Under the pieces are notes generated by a model. The model was not told where the DNA came from. It saw only the letters and a list, made by a program, of their open reading frames with translations, and searched no databases. Of a DNA stretch of 64,000 nt, positions 62,231-64,000 are shown one piece after another. The DNA lies in assembly GCA_014904845.1 (NCBI GenBank), contig MU119395.1:42506-106505 (forward strand). Direction: 5' to 3'. The first letter of the stretch is position 1. Each line of letters opens with the position of its first letter. Source of the DNA: Acephala macrosclerotiorum (lineage: Eukaryota > Ascomycota > Leotiomycetes > Helotiales > Mollisiaceae). The position numbers and the translations under genes are program-made.

Positions 62231-64000
62231 TTATTAAATTAATTTAAATTTTTAAATATTTATTTAAAATATATTATATATATTATTTATTATTAATATA
62301 AATTATAAATTTTATTATTATAATTAATTTAAATAATTCGCTATTAAAAAATTAATTTATTAATATTAAAATAATTTTTTTTTTAAATAATTTTTATTTA
62401 TAAAATATATATTATATATATTTATTATTAAAAATAAATATATTAATAAACGTATTTTTAGTTTATAAAATAAATTATAAAAGTATTAAATACTAAAAAA
62501 ATAAATAAAATTAAAATATAATAATTAAATAATTAAAAAAAAAATAATTACTATTTTATAATAATAATAAAAATATATAAAAATAATTCGATTAATTTAT
62601 ATTACTATTTTTAAAAATAGAGAAATAAAAATGCAAATATTAAAAATATATATTTTATAAATAATAAAAAAATATTATTATTTTTTTTAAAAATAATAAT
62701 AAATTCAATTATTAATTATTAGTTTATAACGTAAAATGAATTTATTTTAATTTATTCGTTTTATTTATAAAGAAATTAATTAAAAAATTTATAATTATTA
62801 TTTATTTAATTTTATTTTATAAGTAAATTAAAAATTAATATAATTATAAATAACGAAAAATATTTTATATTTTTTTTATTTTAAAATTAAAACGAATAAT
62901 TATAATTTTTTTTTTAATTAATTTACTTTTTAATATATATTTTTTTTTATTTAAAAACGTTTATTAAATATAATTTTTAAATAAAAATATTTAATTATAT
63001 ATTTGAAAAAAATATAATAAAATTTTTTATAATAATTATATTATATATTAAATTTAATTTTTTTTTTTTTACATAAATAAAATAATATAATCGTATAAAT
63101 TAACGATTATTTTAATAATTACTTTTTTTTTTATAATAATTATAAATTTATTAAATATTATTTTTTATTTTTTTTATTAATATAATTATTATTTAAAATT
63201 TAATTTAATTTGAAATTATTATATATTAAAAAAAAATTATAAAAATTAAAAATTATTATTTAAAATAAAAAAAAATAAACGTTTTTAAAAAAAAAAAAAA
63301 ATTATTATTTAATCAAATAAAAAAATTATTTTAAAAACGATAAAATATTATAATATTTTAAAATCGAAATTAATTATTTAATTTTATTAATAAAAATTTA
63401 ATATTATTTTTTTTGAAATTATTAATTATAAATTTTTTTTTTTTTACGAATTATAATATAATAATATTAAATTTATAATTTATTTTATTTATTTAAATAT
63501 TTTTAAAATAAATATTTTTTTATATTATTTATAATTAATTTTATAAATATATTATTAATAATTTTTCGATAAAAATAATATTTATTAATAAAAATATTAT
63601 TAATTTTTTAATATTAATCGATTTAATTAAATTCATCGAAATTTAATATAATAATAAAAACGAAAAAAATAAAAAATAAAAAATTCGTAATTATTATACG
63701 ATATTATTTAATTAAATTTTATTATATAAAAAATTATAAATATTTATATAAATTTTAATAATAATTTTAATATATTTTTAATAAAATTCTTATATTTTAA
63801 AATTGTTTTTATTAAAAAATGCAATTTTTATTCGTAGTTTAAATAGTAATAAAAACGAAAAAAATTATAAAAAATTTTCATTTGAATTATATTTCAATTT
63901 ATTAAATTTTTTGTAATTTTAAAAAATAATTTTTAAAAAAAGTTTAAAAAAATTAAAAATTAAAACGTAAAATTTAATATTTTTAATTTTTAATTTAAAT

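Larger units (their letters stand above)
56623..64000. other. AT-rich RIP-type decayed tract III
   Basis: No gene is supported. Remaining C and G are mostly paired in CpG; for example all C in 58261-58320 are in CpG. Long homopolymer and ATT-type runs dominate. A 12-bp repeat and a foldback are listed separately. Confidence 0.72.

Noticed and set aside
28741..64000. Possible mitochondrial DNA because of the extreme AT content
   Set aside because: No mitochondrial tRNA, rRNA or respiratory-chain gene was seen, frames are absent, and the tract is continuous with nuclear retrotransposons and nuclear-type genes.

Overview
The window looks like nuclear DNA of a filamentous ascomycete (Pezizomycotina). 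Evidence: a HET/NB-ARC/TPR (NLR-like) gene with short fungal introns, two Ty1/copia retrotransposons, the tail of a fungal pogo/Fot1-type transposase, two gene families known only from fungi, and very AT-rich tracts carrying the transition signature of repeat-induced point mutation (RIP). No tRNA, rRNA or CRISPR array was recognised.

Layout. (1) 1-10.8 kb has ordinary base composition. It holds a transposase remnant (78-518) and, on the minus strand, a roughly 1,020-codon HET-NB-ARC-TPR gene (1354-10005) split by a 5,484-bp copia element (copia-1, 3033-8516) with 137-bp LTRs and a GGCAG target duplication. Apart from the insertion the host gene appears open. (2) 10.8-23.6 kb is AT-rich, decayed DNA without a recognisable gene. 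(3) 23.6-28.7 kb is a mildly mutated island with two broken genes facing each other: a DUF7924-like gene (+) and a multi-pass membrane protein gene of a fungal family (-). (4) 28.7-50.3 kb is extremely AT-rich and contains only satellite-like repeats and a purine-rich minisatellite. (5) 50305-56617 is a second, RIP-mutated copia element (copia-2, + strand) with 229-bp LTRs and an AATCC target duplication. (6) 56.6-64 kb is AT-rich again and includes a foldback with arms of about 200 bp.

Theme. This is a genome-defence landscape. An allorecognition/immune-type gene was disrupted by a retrotransposon whose own reading frame is already dead, next to long tracts where nearly all non-CpG cytosines have been converted on one strand or both. 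The strongest unexplained signals are the CpG-sparing, patchwise strand-asymmetric hypermutation; the mismatch between near-identical copia-1 LTRs and its heavily mutated coding frame; and the half-tRNA(iMet) type primer site of copia-1. All identifications come from reading motifs by eye; no database search was run.
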